From contig JAYELS010000057.1 of assembly GCA_034717695.1 (NCBI GenBank), forward strand, positions 57,451 through 121,450: DNA of 64,000 nt. Direction: 5' to 3'. The position numbers and the translations under genes are program-made. Positions within the stretch are counted from its first letter, which is position 1, and each line of letters begins with the position of its first letter. The notes under the pieces are model-generated. The model was not told where the DNA came from and did no database searches. It saw nothing but the letters and a program-made list of their open reading frames with translations. Positions 15,764-23,730 of the stretch are shown piece after piece. This DNA is from NAT127 sp034717695 (GTDB lineage Bacteria > Pseudomonadota > Gammaproteobacteria > Pseudomonadales > Porticoccaceae).

Positions 15764-16762
15764 TCAGCCTGCCAGCAACACGAAGTTGCCCTCGGCGTCG
15801 TATTCGAAGGGGGTCAGGCTCGCGGCGGACACGGCGCCGGGGTCAGTGCCGAGGGAAATCATCGGCTTGTTGGACATCCAGAACATCTCCTTCATCAACA
15901 GCTCCACCAGCTCGGCGGGGCTGAAGTGCTCGATGATGCGCGCCTTCAGGCCGTCGCCCACTGCGGCGGGCGAAACGAGGAAGACGTCGAGCACTTCCAG
16001 GGCCGTTTTTTGCCGGGGAGTCAGCAGGGTGCTGTTGGCGTAGTCGCGCACTTCGCCCATCAAGTCGCCGGCGCCCTCGGGTTTGGCGACGATGCGGCGC
16101 ACGCTCTGGCAGAACTTGCAGTCGTGGTACTCCGCACTGCGCAGGCGCACCATCTCGTCGGTGAGGGCGTCGACGAGATTGGCGGCGCAGGTGGCGCGGT
16201 TGAAGGCGTAGTAGGCGGCGAGCAGCCTGGCGTCGGTTTCGGCCCCGTCGCCCTCGACCCACTCGATGAACTTGCGATCGGATTTTTCGCCCACGGCCGT
16301 CGATTTCGCCAGCAGCCGGTCGAGGGCGAAGGGCTCCACATCGGCAAAGGCCAGAAAGCGCACCAGCGCTTCGTTGATGTAAAGGCCGTAGACAAAGGTG
16401 GAAGGTTCGCCGACGCCGAGGGCCTCGGCCAGGGCTCGGCGCTGGGCGGGACTGATTTCCCGGGCGGCCACAATGAACAGTTCGGTAAAGTCGAGAGCCG
16501 CCTTCTCGGCGCTGCTGAAGTCGCTGGATTTCGACCACTGGTCGAGGCGCCCGAGCTGTGCCGGATCGGCACCGGCAAGCAGGGCCCGGCAATCGAGCAG
16601 CTGGGCCATGCGGGTGCGACACAGGTTCAGCAGCTCGCTGTCGTTGACCTGTTCCGCCACGGCGAGAAAGTCGGTGAGGGCCTTGCCGTTCGCCGGGTTC
16701 AGGGCGAGCAGGGCTTCGAGGTCGGAATGGTGGGCATCGGTGTTCAGTGGCAGCCAGGTCAT
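15764..16762 (-). CDS. Double carboxymuconolactone decarboxylase/AhpD-like protein
   Basis: Protein of 332 residues made of two AhpD/CMD-type helical halves. The first half has LLNLCRTRMAQLLDCRALLAG (about residues 40-60), the second EMVRLRSAEYHDCKFCQSVRR (about 205-225) with an intact CxxC redox pair; the first lacks the CxxC. AhpD-type CxxC proteins are thiol peroxidase/disulfide reductants; CMD members act in aromatic ring degradation. The conserved cysteine pair makes a redox role more likely than a decarboxylase one. The fused form with one degenerate half is unusual. Divergent from the O-methyltransferase gene. Confidence 0.75.
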   Translation of the reverse strand: MTWLPLNTDAHHSDLEALLALNPANGKALTDFLAVAEQVNDSELLNLCRTRMAQLLDCRALLAGADPAQLGRLDQWSKSSDFSSAEKAALDFTELFIVAAREISPAQRRALAEALGVGEPSTFVYGLYINEALVRFLAFADVEPFALDRLLAKSTAVGEKSDRKFIEWVEGDGAETDARLLAAYYAFNRATCAANLVDALTDEMVRLRSAEYHDCKFCQSVRRIVAKPEGAGDLMGEVRDYANSTLLTPRQKTALEVLDVFLVSPAAVGDGLKARIIEHFSPAELVELLMKEMFWMSNKPMISLGTDPGAVSAASLTPFEYDAEGNFVLLAG

Positions 16763-16978
16763 GCTGTCCTCCAGTGATTATTATTGGGCGCCAGCGAGGA
16801 GACAACGATACGGGGCTGGCGGTGGCAATTGGCGGGCAATGGTGCTAAAAACAAAGCTCGCGGCAAGCCTCTCGATAGTAGTGCGATCAGGGTGGGACTG
16901 CAACGCGCGCACCCCGCGGCCGATGTATCCCGTTTCGCCGCGACAATAACGACAACACCCTACAGGGACAGCCACGCC

Positions 16979-17992
16979 ATGAACAGTCGCCACACCCCGG
17001 ATCCCGCCGCCTTTTTCATGAACACCATCATGGGCTTCTGGCTGGGCCCCACCCTTTGGGTCACGGTTCGCCTGCAACTGGCCGAGCGGGTTGCGGCGGG
17101 GCCGCGCACCGCCGCCGTGCTCGCCGCCGAGGCCGGGGTCGACAGGGATCATCTGCGCCGTATCCTCAATGCCCTCGCCAGCGTCGGTATCTTCCAGCGG
17201 GACGGCGAGCAGTACGGTGCCACGGCCTACTCCTCGCTGCTGTGCCAGGACCACCCCGGGGGACTTGCCCAATTGATCGACACATCCCTCGGCGGTCAGA
17301 ACTTCGTTGCCTGGTCGTCCCTGGAGGAGGCGGTGCGCACCGGTGGCAGCGCCTTCGACATTCACCATGGCATGGACTGGATCGAATACCTCGATCGCCA
17401 CCCCGAGCGCCGGGATATCTTCGCCACGGCGATGACCGCCACCACCCGGGCCACCGAGGAGGCGGTGCTCTCCCACCACGATTTCGGCTATTTCGAGCGG
17501 GTGGTGGACATCGGCGGCAGCCATGCCAGTCTGGTGGGGCGCCTGCTGGAGCGTTACCCCGAGGCCAGGGGGGCGGTGTTCGACCTGCCGGACACGGTGG
17601 AGGCCGGGCGTCGCAGCTGGCGGAACGCCCCCTTCGCCAGCCGGCTCGAAGCGGTGGGGGGGAATTTTTTCGAGGCGGTGCCGGAGGGCGATCTGTATCT
17701 TCTGAAGCTGATCCTCCACGACTGGCAGGACGAGCAGGCGGTGGCGATCCTCGCCACCATCCGCAAGGCCATCCGCCCGGCGGGGCGGGTTGCCATCATC
17801 GAAACCGTGCTGCCCGACGACGGCTCCCCTCATCTGGGTTGGGCACTGGATATCGCCATGATGGTGACCACCGGTGGCCGCGAGCGCAGCCTCGCCGAGC
17901 ACACCGAGCTGCTGCGCCGGGCCGGGTTCGCGGTGACCGGCTGTGATCCCACGCCGTCCATGTACAGCGTGATCGAAGCGCGCCCGGTGTAG
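16979..17992 (+). CDS. SAM-dependent O-methyltransferase (plant-type/CrtF-like family 2)
   Basis: A 337-residue methyltransferase with an N-terminal helical dimerisation/winged-helix part (VTVRLQLAERVAAGPRTAAVLAAEAGVDRDHLRRILNAL) and a C-terminal Rossmann part with the SAM loop VVDIGGSHASLVGRLL (about residue 177) and LLKLILHDWQDEQAVAIL, the family's catalytic-histidine region. Such enzymes methylate hydroxyls of aromatic or polyketide-like small molecules. The ATG at 16979 was taken as start; the frame upstream has no family pattern. Neighbouring SDR and NTF2-like genes suggest a small-molecule modification pathway, but no substrate can be named. Confidence 0.8.
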   Translation: MNSRHTPDPAAFFMNTIMGFWLGPTLWVTVRLQLAERVAAGPRTAAVLAAEAGVDRDHLRRILNALASVGIFQRDGEQYGATAYSSLLCQDHPGGLAQLIDTSLGGQNFVAWSSLEEAVRTGGSAFDIHHGMDWIEYLDRHPERRDIFATAMTATTRATEEAVLSHHDFGYFERVVDIGGSHASLVGRLLERYPEARGAVFDLPDTVEAGRRSWRNAPFASRLEAVGGNFFEAVPEGDLYLLKLILHDWQDEQAVAILATIRKAIRPAGRVAIIETVLPDDGSPHLGWALDIAMMVTTGGRERSLAEHTELLRRAGFAVTGCDPTPSMYSVIEARPV

Positions 17993-18011
17993 GCCGGGGG
18001 CCGCGGTCGCC

Positions 18012-18734
18012 TCAGGCGATTTCCCCGGAGGCGTAAAGGTGCAGCCGGGAGACGTTGGCGCGGGCCGGTTGTTGGAGCATGAAGCGCACCGCGCGGGCGA
18101 TATCGTCCGCCTCCAGGTAGGCGATGTCCTGCTCCACTGGATTTTCGCCGTGAGCCTTCTGAACCTCGAAGATCTCCGTCTTGGTGCTGCCGGGGGCGAT
18201 GATGCCCACCTTCACCCCGGCGGGGCCGAGTTCGATGCGCAGGGACTGGGAGAAGGTCTCCACCGCCGCCTTCACCGCGCAGTACACCCCCCAGGTGGGC
18301 ACCGTCAGGGAGCCGCCGATGCTGCTCACGTTGATGATGGCCCCCTCACCCTGGGCCTTGAAGGCGCGGCCAAAGGTGTAGGACAGGCGCATCACCGCCT
18401 CGAAATTCACCTGGATCATCTTCGCCATCAGCTCGATGTCCACCAGATCGATGGGGTTGGTGGAGAGGATACCGGCGTTGTTGATGAGGATGTCGGCGCG
18501 GCCAAAGCGCTCCCGGGCCAGGGCGAGCAGGCGGTCTGCGGTGTCCGGCGCACCGATATCCGCGGCGAGAATGGCGGACTCGGTGGGCAGGCTCGCCTGC
18601 ATGTCCTTGAGGCGGTCCTCGCGGCGGGCGGTGAGCACCAGCCGCGCGCCCGCGTCACTGAGATTCCTGGCGACGGCGGCGCCGATGCCGGCGGACGAGC
18701 CGGTGACCACCGCGACTTTTCCCGACAGATTCAT
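18012..18734 (-). CDS. Short-chain dehydrogenase/reductase, classical SDR
   Basis: A 240-residue cytoplasmic oxidoreductase. Seen: nucleotide-binding TGSSAGIG (residues 10-17), NNAGIL, catalytic Ser in NVSSIGG and the YxxxK pair in YCAVK, then PGSTKTEI. The basic residues TARRED after the second strand favour NADP(H). It resembles the YdfG/serine-dehydrogenase-like branch, but no substrate can be assigned. Convergent with the O-methyltransferase gene, 19 bases apart. Confidence 0.88.
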   Translation of the reverse strand: MNLSGKVAVVTGSSAGIGAAVARNLSDAGARLVLTARREDRLKDMQASLPTESAILAADIGAPDTADRLLALARERFGRADILINNAGILSTNPIDLVDIELMAKMIQVNFEAVMRLSYTFGRAFKAQGEGAIINVSSIGGSLTVPTWGVYCAVKAAVETFSQSLRIELGPAGVKVGIIAPGSTKTEIFEVQKAHGENPVEQDIAYLEADDIARAVRFMLQQPARANVSRLHLYASGEIA

Positions 18735-18844
18735 GATGCGTTCTCCAATGGCTTGTGAGGTGTTGGGCGATTGTACCGGTCGGGGCACGGCTGGACAGTC
18801 CCCGCCGAGCGGAGGTGTCCGGCCGGGGACAGCCTGGCCGGAAC

Positions 18845-19264
18845 TCAGTCGAAGTTGCCGTCACTGAAGCCGCCAAAGCAGTCGTTGGCGGTATAGCTGC
18901 AGCTGTATTCCCGGGCGTTGGTGATCTTGCCGTCGCGCACGGTGAACAGGAAGTGATAGACGTTTTGGTAAAGCTTGCCGCTTTTCATCTCGCCGTGGGA
19001 TTTCGCCTCGACGGCGACCTTGTCCCCTTCGCCGATCATGCCCTCGATCCAGATCTTGATGGGCTTGTGCATCATGGCGGACATGTTCTTGGGTGCCGCC
19101 GCGAAAGGTTCCCGGCCCCAGGTGAAGTTGAACTGCTTGGGGGCCTGGAGCATGGACTCGAACTGAAAGTCGTCGCTCAGCAGGGCGAGAATCTCCTGCT
19201 CATCGCCCCGGTTGATGGTTTCAAAGTATTTCTCGATCAATTGCTTGTTGCTTTCGACGCTCAT
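18845..19264 (-). CDS. NTF2-like / SnoaL-type protein
   Basis: A 139-residue small alpha+beta protein of the NTF2 superfamily: N-terminal helix NKQLIEKYFETINRGDEQEILALLSDDFQFES is the typical opening, followed by a sheet with IGEGDKVAVEAKSHGEMKSGKLYQNVYHFLFTVRDGKITNAREYS. Members are isomerases, cyclases or dehydratases of steroids and polyketides, or have no known activity. It is transcribed with the SDR to its left (111-base gap) and divergent from the SDR to its right. Confidence 0.8.
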   Translation of the reverse strand: MSVESNKQLIEKYFETINRGDEQEILALLSDDFQFESMLQAPKQFNFTWGREPFAAAPKNMSAMMHKPIKIWIEGMIGEGDKVAVEAKSHGEMKSGKLYQNVYHFLFTVRDGKITNAREYSCSYTANDCFGGFSDGNFD

Positions 19265-19501
19265 GGTGGCTCCTCGGATTATGGTTATCGGATAGGGTTG
19301 GCGGCGACCACTATAGCGGCACCCGGAGGGAGGGTTCAACGGCTTCGCTTGTTTTTTAAGACAGCTGTTGGGTTTGGGGATAGGCGCCCGGAGCGCTGTG
19401 TCGCGGGTGTTGGCAATCTATGCTAGAGTCCCCGGGCACCGCGCCGGGCACCCCGCCAGGGCGCGACGATAAGCCCGATAAGGAGTGAATAAGGAGTGAA
19501 C

Positions 19502-20317
19502 ATGACTCGACTGCTCGAAGGTAAGGTGGCCATCGTCACCGGCGGCGCCAAGGGCCTTGGCCACGGCATTTCCCGCCGCCTGGCAAAGGATGGCGCCAAA
19601 CTGCTGATTACCGGCCGTGACGGCAAGGCCACCGAGGCGGTGGCCAAGCAAATCCGCGACGATATCGGCGCCGAGGCCATCGGCATCGCCACCGACGTCT
19701 CCCAGAAGGCCGAGGTGGAGGCCATGGTGCAGCGCGCCGTGGACGAATTCGGCGGCCTCGACATCCTCGTCAACAACGCCTCCAACATGGGGCCGAATGT
19801 GCTGATGGAGCACAAGACCGACGAGATGATCCAGAACACCCTGAACGTGGCCCTGTTCGGCAGCTGGTGGGGCATGAAGGCGGCCTTCCCCCACTTCAAG
19901 GCCCGGGGCGGCGGCAGTGTCATCAACTTCTCGTCCATCGACGCCCAGACCGGCGCATGGCTCCACACCGACTACAATATCGCCAAGATGGGCCTGGTGG
20001 GCCTGACCCGCAGCGGCGCTGTCGAGTGGGGCCGCTTCAATATCCGCGTCAACTGCATTGCGCCCACCGGCCTTGGCCAGGTGTTCGCGGAGCTGGTGGA
20101 AACCGTGCCCGGCTTCCTGGAAATGGCCACCAAGAATTGCCCCCTGGGCCGCGCTGGCGACCCGGAGCTGGATATCGGCCCGGTGGTGTCGTTCCTCGCC
20201 TCCGATATGTCCCGCTTCGTCACCGGCGAGGTGATCAACGTCGACGGCGGCCAGCACCTGCCGGGCTATGTGAGCATTCCCCACAACCTTGAAGAGCTGG
20301 AAAAACAGGGCAGCTGA
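19502..20317 (+). CDS. Short-chain dehydrogenase/reductase
   Basis: A 271-residue SDR. Seen: TGGAKGLGHG cofactor loop, NNASNMG, catalytic Ser in NFSSIDA and YNIAK for Tyr/Lys, and the C-terminal INVDGGQHLPG typical of classical SDRs. The ATG at 19502 is preferred over the GTG at 19496, since AAGGAG (19491-19496) sits five bases before it. The ribosome site is tandemly duplicated: AAGGAGTGAAT then AAGGAGTGAAC (from 19480). Substrate unknown; the divergent NTF2-like gene may share its pathway. Confidence 0.88.
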   Translation: MTRLLEGKVAIVTGGAKGLGHGISRRLAKDGAKLLITGRDGKATEAVAKQIRDDIGAEAIGIATDVSQKAEVEAMVQRAVDEFGGLDILVNNASNMGPNVLMEHKTDEMIQNTLNVALFGSWWGMKAAFPHFKARGGGSVINFSSIDAQTGAWLHTDYNIAKMGLVGLTRSGAVEWGRFNIRVNCIAPTGLGQVFAELVETVPGFLEMATKNCPLGRAGDPELDIGPVVSFLASDMSRFVTGEVINVDGGQHLPGYVSIPHNLEELEKQGS

Positions 20318-20344
20318 TCCCCCGCCTCGGTTCACTCCTTTGCA

Positions 20345-20371
20345 CCCCTGGCCTTCCGGCCGGGGGTTTTT
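20345..20371 (+). terminator. Intrinsic terminator after the SDR gene
   Basis: A 9-bp stem with one T-G pair (20345-20353 with 20358-20366), TTCC loop, followed by TTTTT. Confidence 0.85.
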
Positions 20372-20527
20372 CGTTGTCGGGGTGGCCTCTACCCGTTCCG
20401 TTCCCGGTTGTGGACGGCGGTGAGCCATCGAGGGCCGCGCCCTTCGTGGGTCAAGGCGCAACCGGCTATTCACACTTTTATCGGGCGTTGGTTGGCGACG
20501 GGATGGCAATGCGTGGGTGGAGCAATG

Positions 20528-20614
20528 TGGTACCAGAGACCGGACTCGAACCGGTACGGGTTTTACCCCGGCGGATTTTGAATCCGCTGCGTCTACCAAT
20601 TTCGCCACTCTGGC
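20528..20614 (-). tRNA. tRNA-Leu (anticodon CAA)
   Basis: The 87-base reverse strand folds as a class II tRNA: acceptor GCCAGAG/CTCTGGT (G1-U72 wobble), discriminator A and encoded CCA, D-loop GGTAGACGC, anticodon stem GCGGA/TCCGC around loop TTCAAAA (anticodon CAA at 20578-20580), a long variable arm and the T-arm with GGTTCGAGTCC. It decodes UUG. Confidence 0.97.
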
Positions 20615-20779
20615 AGTGTTGGGAGCCGGAAAATCCCGGATCCGCGAAGGCCGGGCATTATAGCAGTGGCCCGCCCTCGGTCAACAACGCTCCTGCCGTC
20701 CCGGGAGTGGCGCTTGGTTGGCGGGGTGTAATCCGGTAACCTTGCCACCCTTCGTCCTTGGCTCCGACAGGCCCTCGCT

Positions 20780-21853
20780 ATGCGCCGGGAACTCTTCCGC
20801 TATTTTCTCCCCGATGCCCTGATTGCCGACCATCCCGCGTCGGAGCGGCGTGGCAGTCGCCTGTTGACCCTCGATGGAGTCAGCGGCGAAATCGGCCATC
20901 GCCGCTTTCCCGATATCGTCGATCTGGTGCGGCCGGGGGATCTGATGGTGTTCAACGACACCCGGGTGATTCCGGCGCGCCTGCTGGGCCACAAGGCCAC
21001 CGGCGGCAAGCTCGAATTGCTGGTGGAGCGGCTGGTGGACGATCACCGGGTGCTCGCCCATATCCGCGCCGCCAAGGCCCCCAAGGCGGGGGCCATTCTC
21101 CAGTTCGACGACGGCGTGCGGGCGGAGGTGACGGGCCGCGACAACGATCTGTTCGCGGTGCATTTCGGCGATGCCCGGGTATTGGAGGTGCTGGAGCGCA
21201 TCGGCCACATGCCGCTGCCGCCCTATATCGACCGCCCCGATGGCCTCGCCGATCGGGAGCGCTACCAGACGGTCTACGCCCGGGAACCCGGCGCCGTGGC
21301 CGCCCCCACCGCCGGCCTGCATTTCGACGAGGCGCTCTTGGCCGAGCTGCAGGCGCGGGGGGTGGAGATCGGCTATGTCACCCTCCATGTGGGTGCCGGC
21401 ACCTTCCAGCCGGTGCGGGTGGACGACATTCGCGAGCACCGCATGCATGCCGAGATCATCGATGTCAGCGAGGAGCTGTGCCGCCGGGTGGAGGAGACCC
21501 GCGCCGCCGGCAACCGGGTGATCGCCGTCGGGACCACCTCGGTGCGCTGTCTGGAGACCGCCGGCGCCGCCGGCGAGATGCGCCCGATGCGGGGCGACAC
21601 CGATATCTTTATCTACCCCGGCTATCAGTTCCGCATCGTCGATGCCCTGGTGACCAACTTCCATCTGCCGGAGTCGACCCTGCTGATGCTGGTGAGCGCC
21701 TTCGCTGGCTACGGCCATGTGATGGCTGCCTACCGGGAGGCGGTGGCGCGGGAGTACCGCTTTTTCAGCTACGGGGATGCCATGTTCATCACCCGGGATC
21801 CCAGTGCCCACGAGGTGCGCCTGGGGGAGATTTTCGAGGGCACAGTGGAATGA
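20780..21853 (+). CDS. queA: S-adenosylmethionine:tRNA ribosyltransferase-isomerase
   Basis: Transfers the ribosyl moiety of SAM to preQ1 in tRNA, making epoxyqueuosine at the wobble base. The 357-residue product starts MRRELFRYFLPDALIADHPA and has the family's FNDTRVIPARLLG, PTAGLHFDEALL, YVTLHVGAGTFQPV and TNFHLPESTLLMLVSAFAG. The stop overlaps the tgt start codon (ATGA), so the pair is co-translated. The next step, QueG, is encoded at 32947-34089. Confidence 0.97.
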   Translation: MRRELFRYFLPDALIADHPASERRGSRLLTLDGVSGEIGHRRFPDIVDLVRPGDLMVFNDTRVIPARLLGHKATGGKLELLVERLVDDHRVLAHIRAAKAPKAGAILQFDDGVRAEVTGRDNDLFAVHFGDARVLEVLERIGHMPLPPYIDRPDGLADRERYQTVYAREPGAVAAPTAGLHFDEALLAELQARGVEIGYVTLHVGAGTFQPVRVDDIREHRMHAEIIDVSEELCRRVEETRAAGNRVIAVGTTSVRCLETAGAAGEMRPMRGDTDIFIYPGYQFRIVDALVTNFHLPESTLLMLVSAFAGYGHVMAAYREAVAREYRFFSYGDAMFITRDPSAHEVRLGEIFEGTVE

Positions 21854-22974
21854 GCGACACAGGGCGCGATTGCTTCATGGCGTTTGAGCTGGACACCCGG
21901 GACGGCAAGGCCCGCCGGGGCCGGCTGCGTTTTCCCCGGGGCCTGGTGGAAACGCCGGCATTCATGCCGGTGGGCACCTACGGCACCGTCAAGGCCATGC
22001 TGCCCCGGGATGTTGCCGCCATCGGCGCCCAGATCATCCTCGGCAACACCTTCCACCTGATGCTGCGCCCCGGCACCGAGGTGATCAGGGCCCACGGGGA
22101 TCTGCACGATTTCATGCAGTGGCAGGGGCCGATCCTCACGGATTCCGGCGGCTTTCAGGTGTTCAGCCTCGGCGACATGCGCAAGATCACCGAGGAGGGC
22201 GTCACCTTCCAGTCGCCCATCGACGGCGACCGGGTGTTCATGGGGCCGGAGACGTCCATCGAGGTGCAGCGCGCCCTCGGCTCCGATGTGGTGATGATCT
22301 TCGACGAATGCACCCCGTACCCGGCCACCCGCGAGCAGGCGAGAACCTCCATGGAGCTCTCCCTGCGCTGGGCGGCCCGCAGCAAGGCCGCCCATGGCGA
22401 CAACCCGGCGGCGCTGTTCGGCATCGTCCAGGGGGGGATGTACGAGGATCTGCGCCGGGAATCCCTGGCGGCGCTTGAAGCCATCGGCTTTGACGGCTAC
22501 GCCATCGGCGGACTGTCCGTCGGCGAGCCCAAGGAGGACATGATCCGCGTGCTCGACGCGGTGGCGGACGAACTGCCCCGGGACAAGCCCCGCTACCTGA
22601 TGGGGGTTGGCAAGCCCGGGGACATCATCGAGGCGGTGCGCCGGGGCATCGACATGTTCGATTGCGTGATGCCCACCCGCAACGCCCGCAACGGCTACCT
22701 GTTCACCAGCACCGGGGTGGTGAAGATCCGCAATGCGGTGCACCGCCACGACACAGCGCCCCTGGATGCCGACTGCGACTGCCACACCTGCGCCAATTTC
22801 AGTCGCGCCTATCTCCACCACCTGGATCGCTGCAACGAGATCCTCGGCTCCCAGCTCAACACCCTGCACAACCTGCGCTTTTATCAGCGCTTGATGGAGG
22901 ATATCCGCGCGGCCATCGCCGCGGGTCGTTTCGACGACTATGCCCGGGCGTTCTACGCCCGCTACGGGGAGTGA
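21850..22974 (+). CDS. tgt: Queuine/preQ1 tRNA-ribosyltransferase
   Basis: Exchanges guanine-34 for preQ1 in tRNAs Asp, Asn, His and Tyr. The 374-residue enzyme has the N-terminal TPAFMPVGTYGTVKAM, catalytic aspartates in LTDSGGFQVFSL and FDCVMPTRNARNG, and the zinc site CDCHTC...C...H in the C-terminal part (about residues 306-337). The ATG at 21850 overlaps the queA stop. In Pseudomonas relatives yajC-secD-secF follow; here mscL on the other strand intervenes. Confidence 0.97.
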   Translation: MSDTGRDCFMAFELDTRDGKARRGRLRFPRGLVETPAFMPVGTYGTVKAMLPRDVAAIGAQIILGNTFHLMLRPGTEVIRAHGDLHDFMQWQGPILTDSGGFQVFSLGDMRKITEEGVTFQSPIDGDRVFMGPETSIEVQRALGSDVVMIFDECTPYPATREQARTSMELSLRWAARSKAAHGDNPAALFGIVQGGMYEDLRRESLAALEAIGFDGYAIGGLSVGEPKEDMIRVLDAVADELPRDKPRYLMGVGKPGDIIEAVRRGIDMFDCVMPTRNARNGYLFTSTGVVKIRNAVHRHDTAPLDADCDCHTCANFSRAYLHHLDRCNEILGSQLNTLHNLRFYQRLMEDIRAAIAAGRFDDYARAFYARYGE

Positions 22975-23053
22975 CGGATAACCCCGGCTGGATCCTGAAA
23001 CAGAAGCAGCGCGCCGGCATTCTCTGCCGGCGCGGCCCGATGGGCTCGGGGTG

Positions 23054-23506
23054 TCAGCCGATTTCGGATGTGCAGTGGGCGCAGCGGGTGGCCTTGAGGG
23101 GAATTGCCGACAGGCAGAAGGGGCAGTCCTTGGTGGTGGGCTCCGGGGCCGGTGCCTCCTTCTCCCGCTGCAGGCGGTTGATGGCCTTGATCAGCAGGAA
23201 CACCGCGAAGGCCACGATGATGAAGCTCACCAGGGCGTTCATGAACAGGCCAAAGTTGAGGGTGACCGCCCCCGCCGCCTTGGCCGCCGCCAGGGTCTCG
23301 TAGGGGCCGGCCGCTGCCGCGCCTTCCTTGAGGGTGACGAACAGTTCGGAGAAATCCACACCGCCGAGCAACAGGCCGATGGGGGGCATCAGCACATCGT
23401 CCACCAGGCTCTTGACGATGGTGCCAAAGGCGCCGCCGATGATGATGCCCACCGCCATGTCCACCACGTTGCCGCGCATGGCGAAGGTCTTGAATTCCTT
23501 TAACAT
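23054..23506 (-). CDS. mscL: Large-conductance mechanosensitive channel with C-terminal zinc ribbon
   Basis: Pentameric inner-membrane channel that opens under membrane tension in hypo-osmotic shock. The 150-residue protein from the ATG at 23506 (MLKEFKTFAMRGNVVDMAVGI) has TM1 with the pore-lining VGIIIGGAFGTIVKSLVDDVLMPPIG and TM2 NALVSFIIVAFAVFLLIKAINR. The C-terminus adds CPFC...CAHC (about residues 130-146), a zinc-ribbon-like element found in some MscL proteins in place of the plain helix bundle end. Fits with an organism that stores ectoine and must release it on dilution. Stands between tgt and secD, opposite strand. Confidence 0.94.
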   Translation of the reverse strand: MLKEFKTFAMRGNVVDMAVGIIIGGAFGTIVKSLVDDVLMPPIGLLLGGVDFSELFVTLKEGAAAAGPYETLAAAKAAGAVTLNFGLFMNALVSFIIVAFAVFLLIKAINRLQREKEAPAPEPTTKDCPFCLSAIPLKATRCAHCTSEIG

Positions 23507-23689
23507 AGGGATTTCCTCGGTTGTTTTTTTCGTTTTTGTCGCGGGCCTGAGCCCTCGACCTCGCTCGCCGGCCAGCTTTTGGCGGCCTTCCCAGCGCTTA
23601 GAGTAGCCCATTATCCCCGCTTGCCAAGGGCTTTTTTCCGGGTGTTGGCCGGGCGGCTGATTGGCCTATTTCCCCTCCGGCTATTCACC

Positions 23690-23695
23690 TATAAT
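23690..23695 (+). promoter_or_regulatory. -10 element of the secDF promoter
   Basis: Consensus TATAAT 35 bases before the secD ATG, in the mscL-secD divergent region; no good -35 hexamer is visible at 16-18 bases. Confidence 0.45.
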
Positions 23696-23730
23696 GGTGC
23701 GCTTTTATCGTCCACAAGAGCTTCGTGCCC

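Noticed and set aside
20528..20614. tRNA-Leu as an attachment site of a genomic island covering 15-20 kb
   Set aside because: No integrase and no repeat of the tRNA 3' end was seen nearby, so there is no evidence for integration there.
20758..21849. Long open frame joining the region upstream of tgt to tgt itself
   Set aside because: The part before 21850 is the second frame of queA; tgt starts at the ATG overlapping the queA stop.
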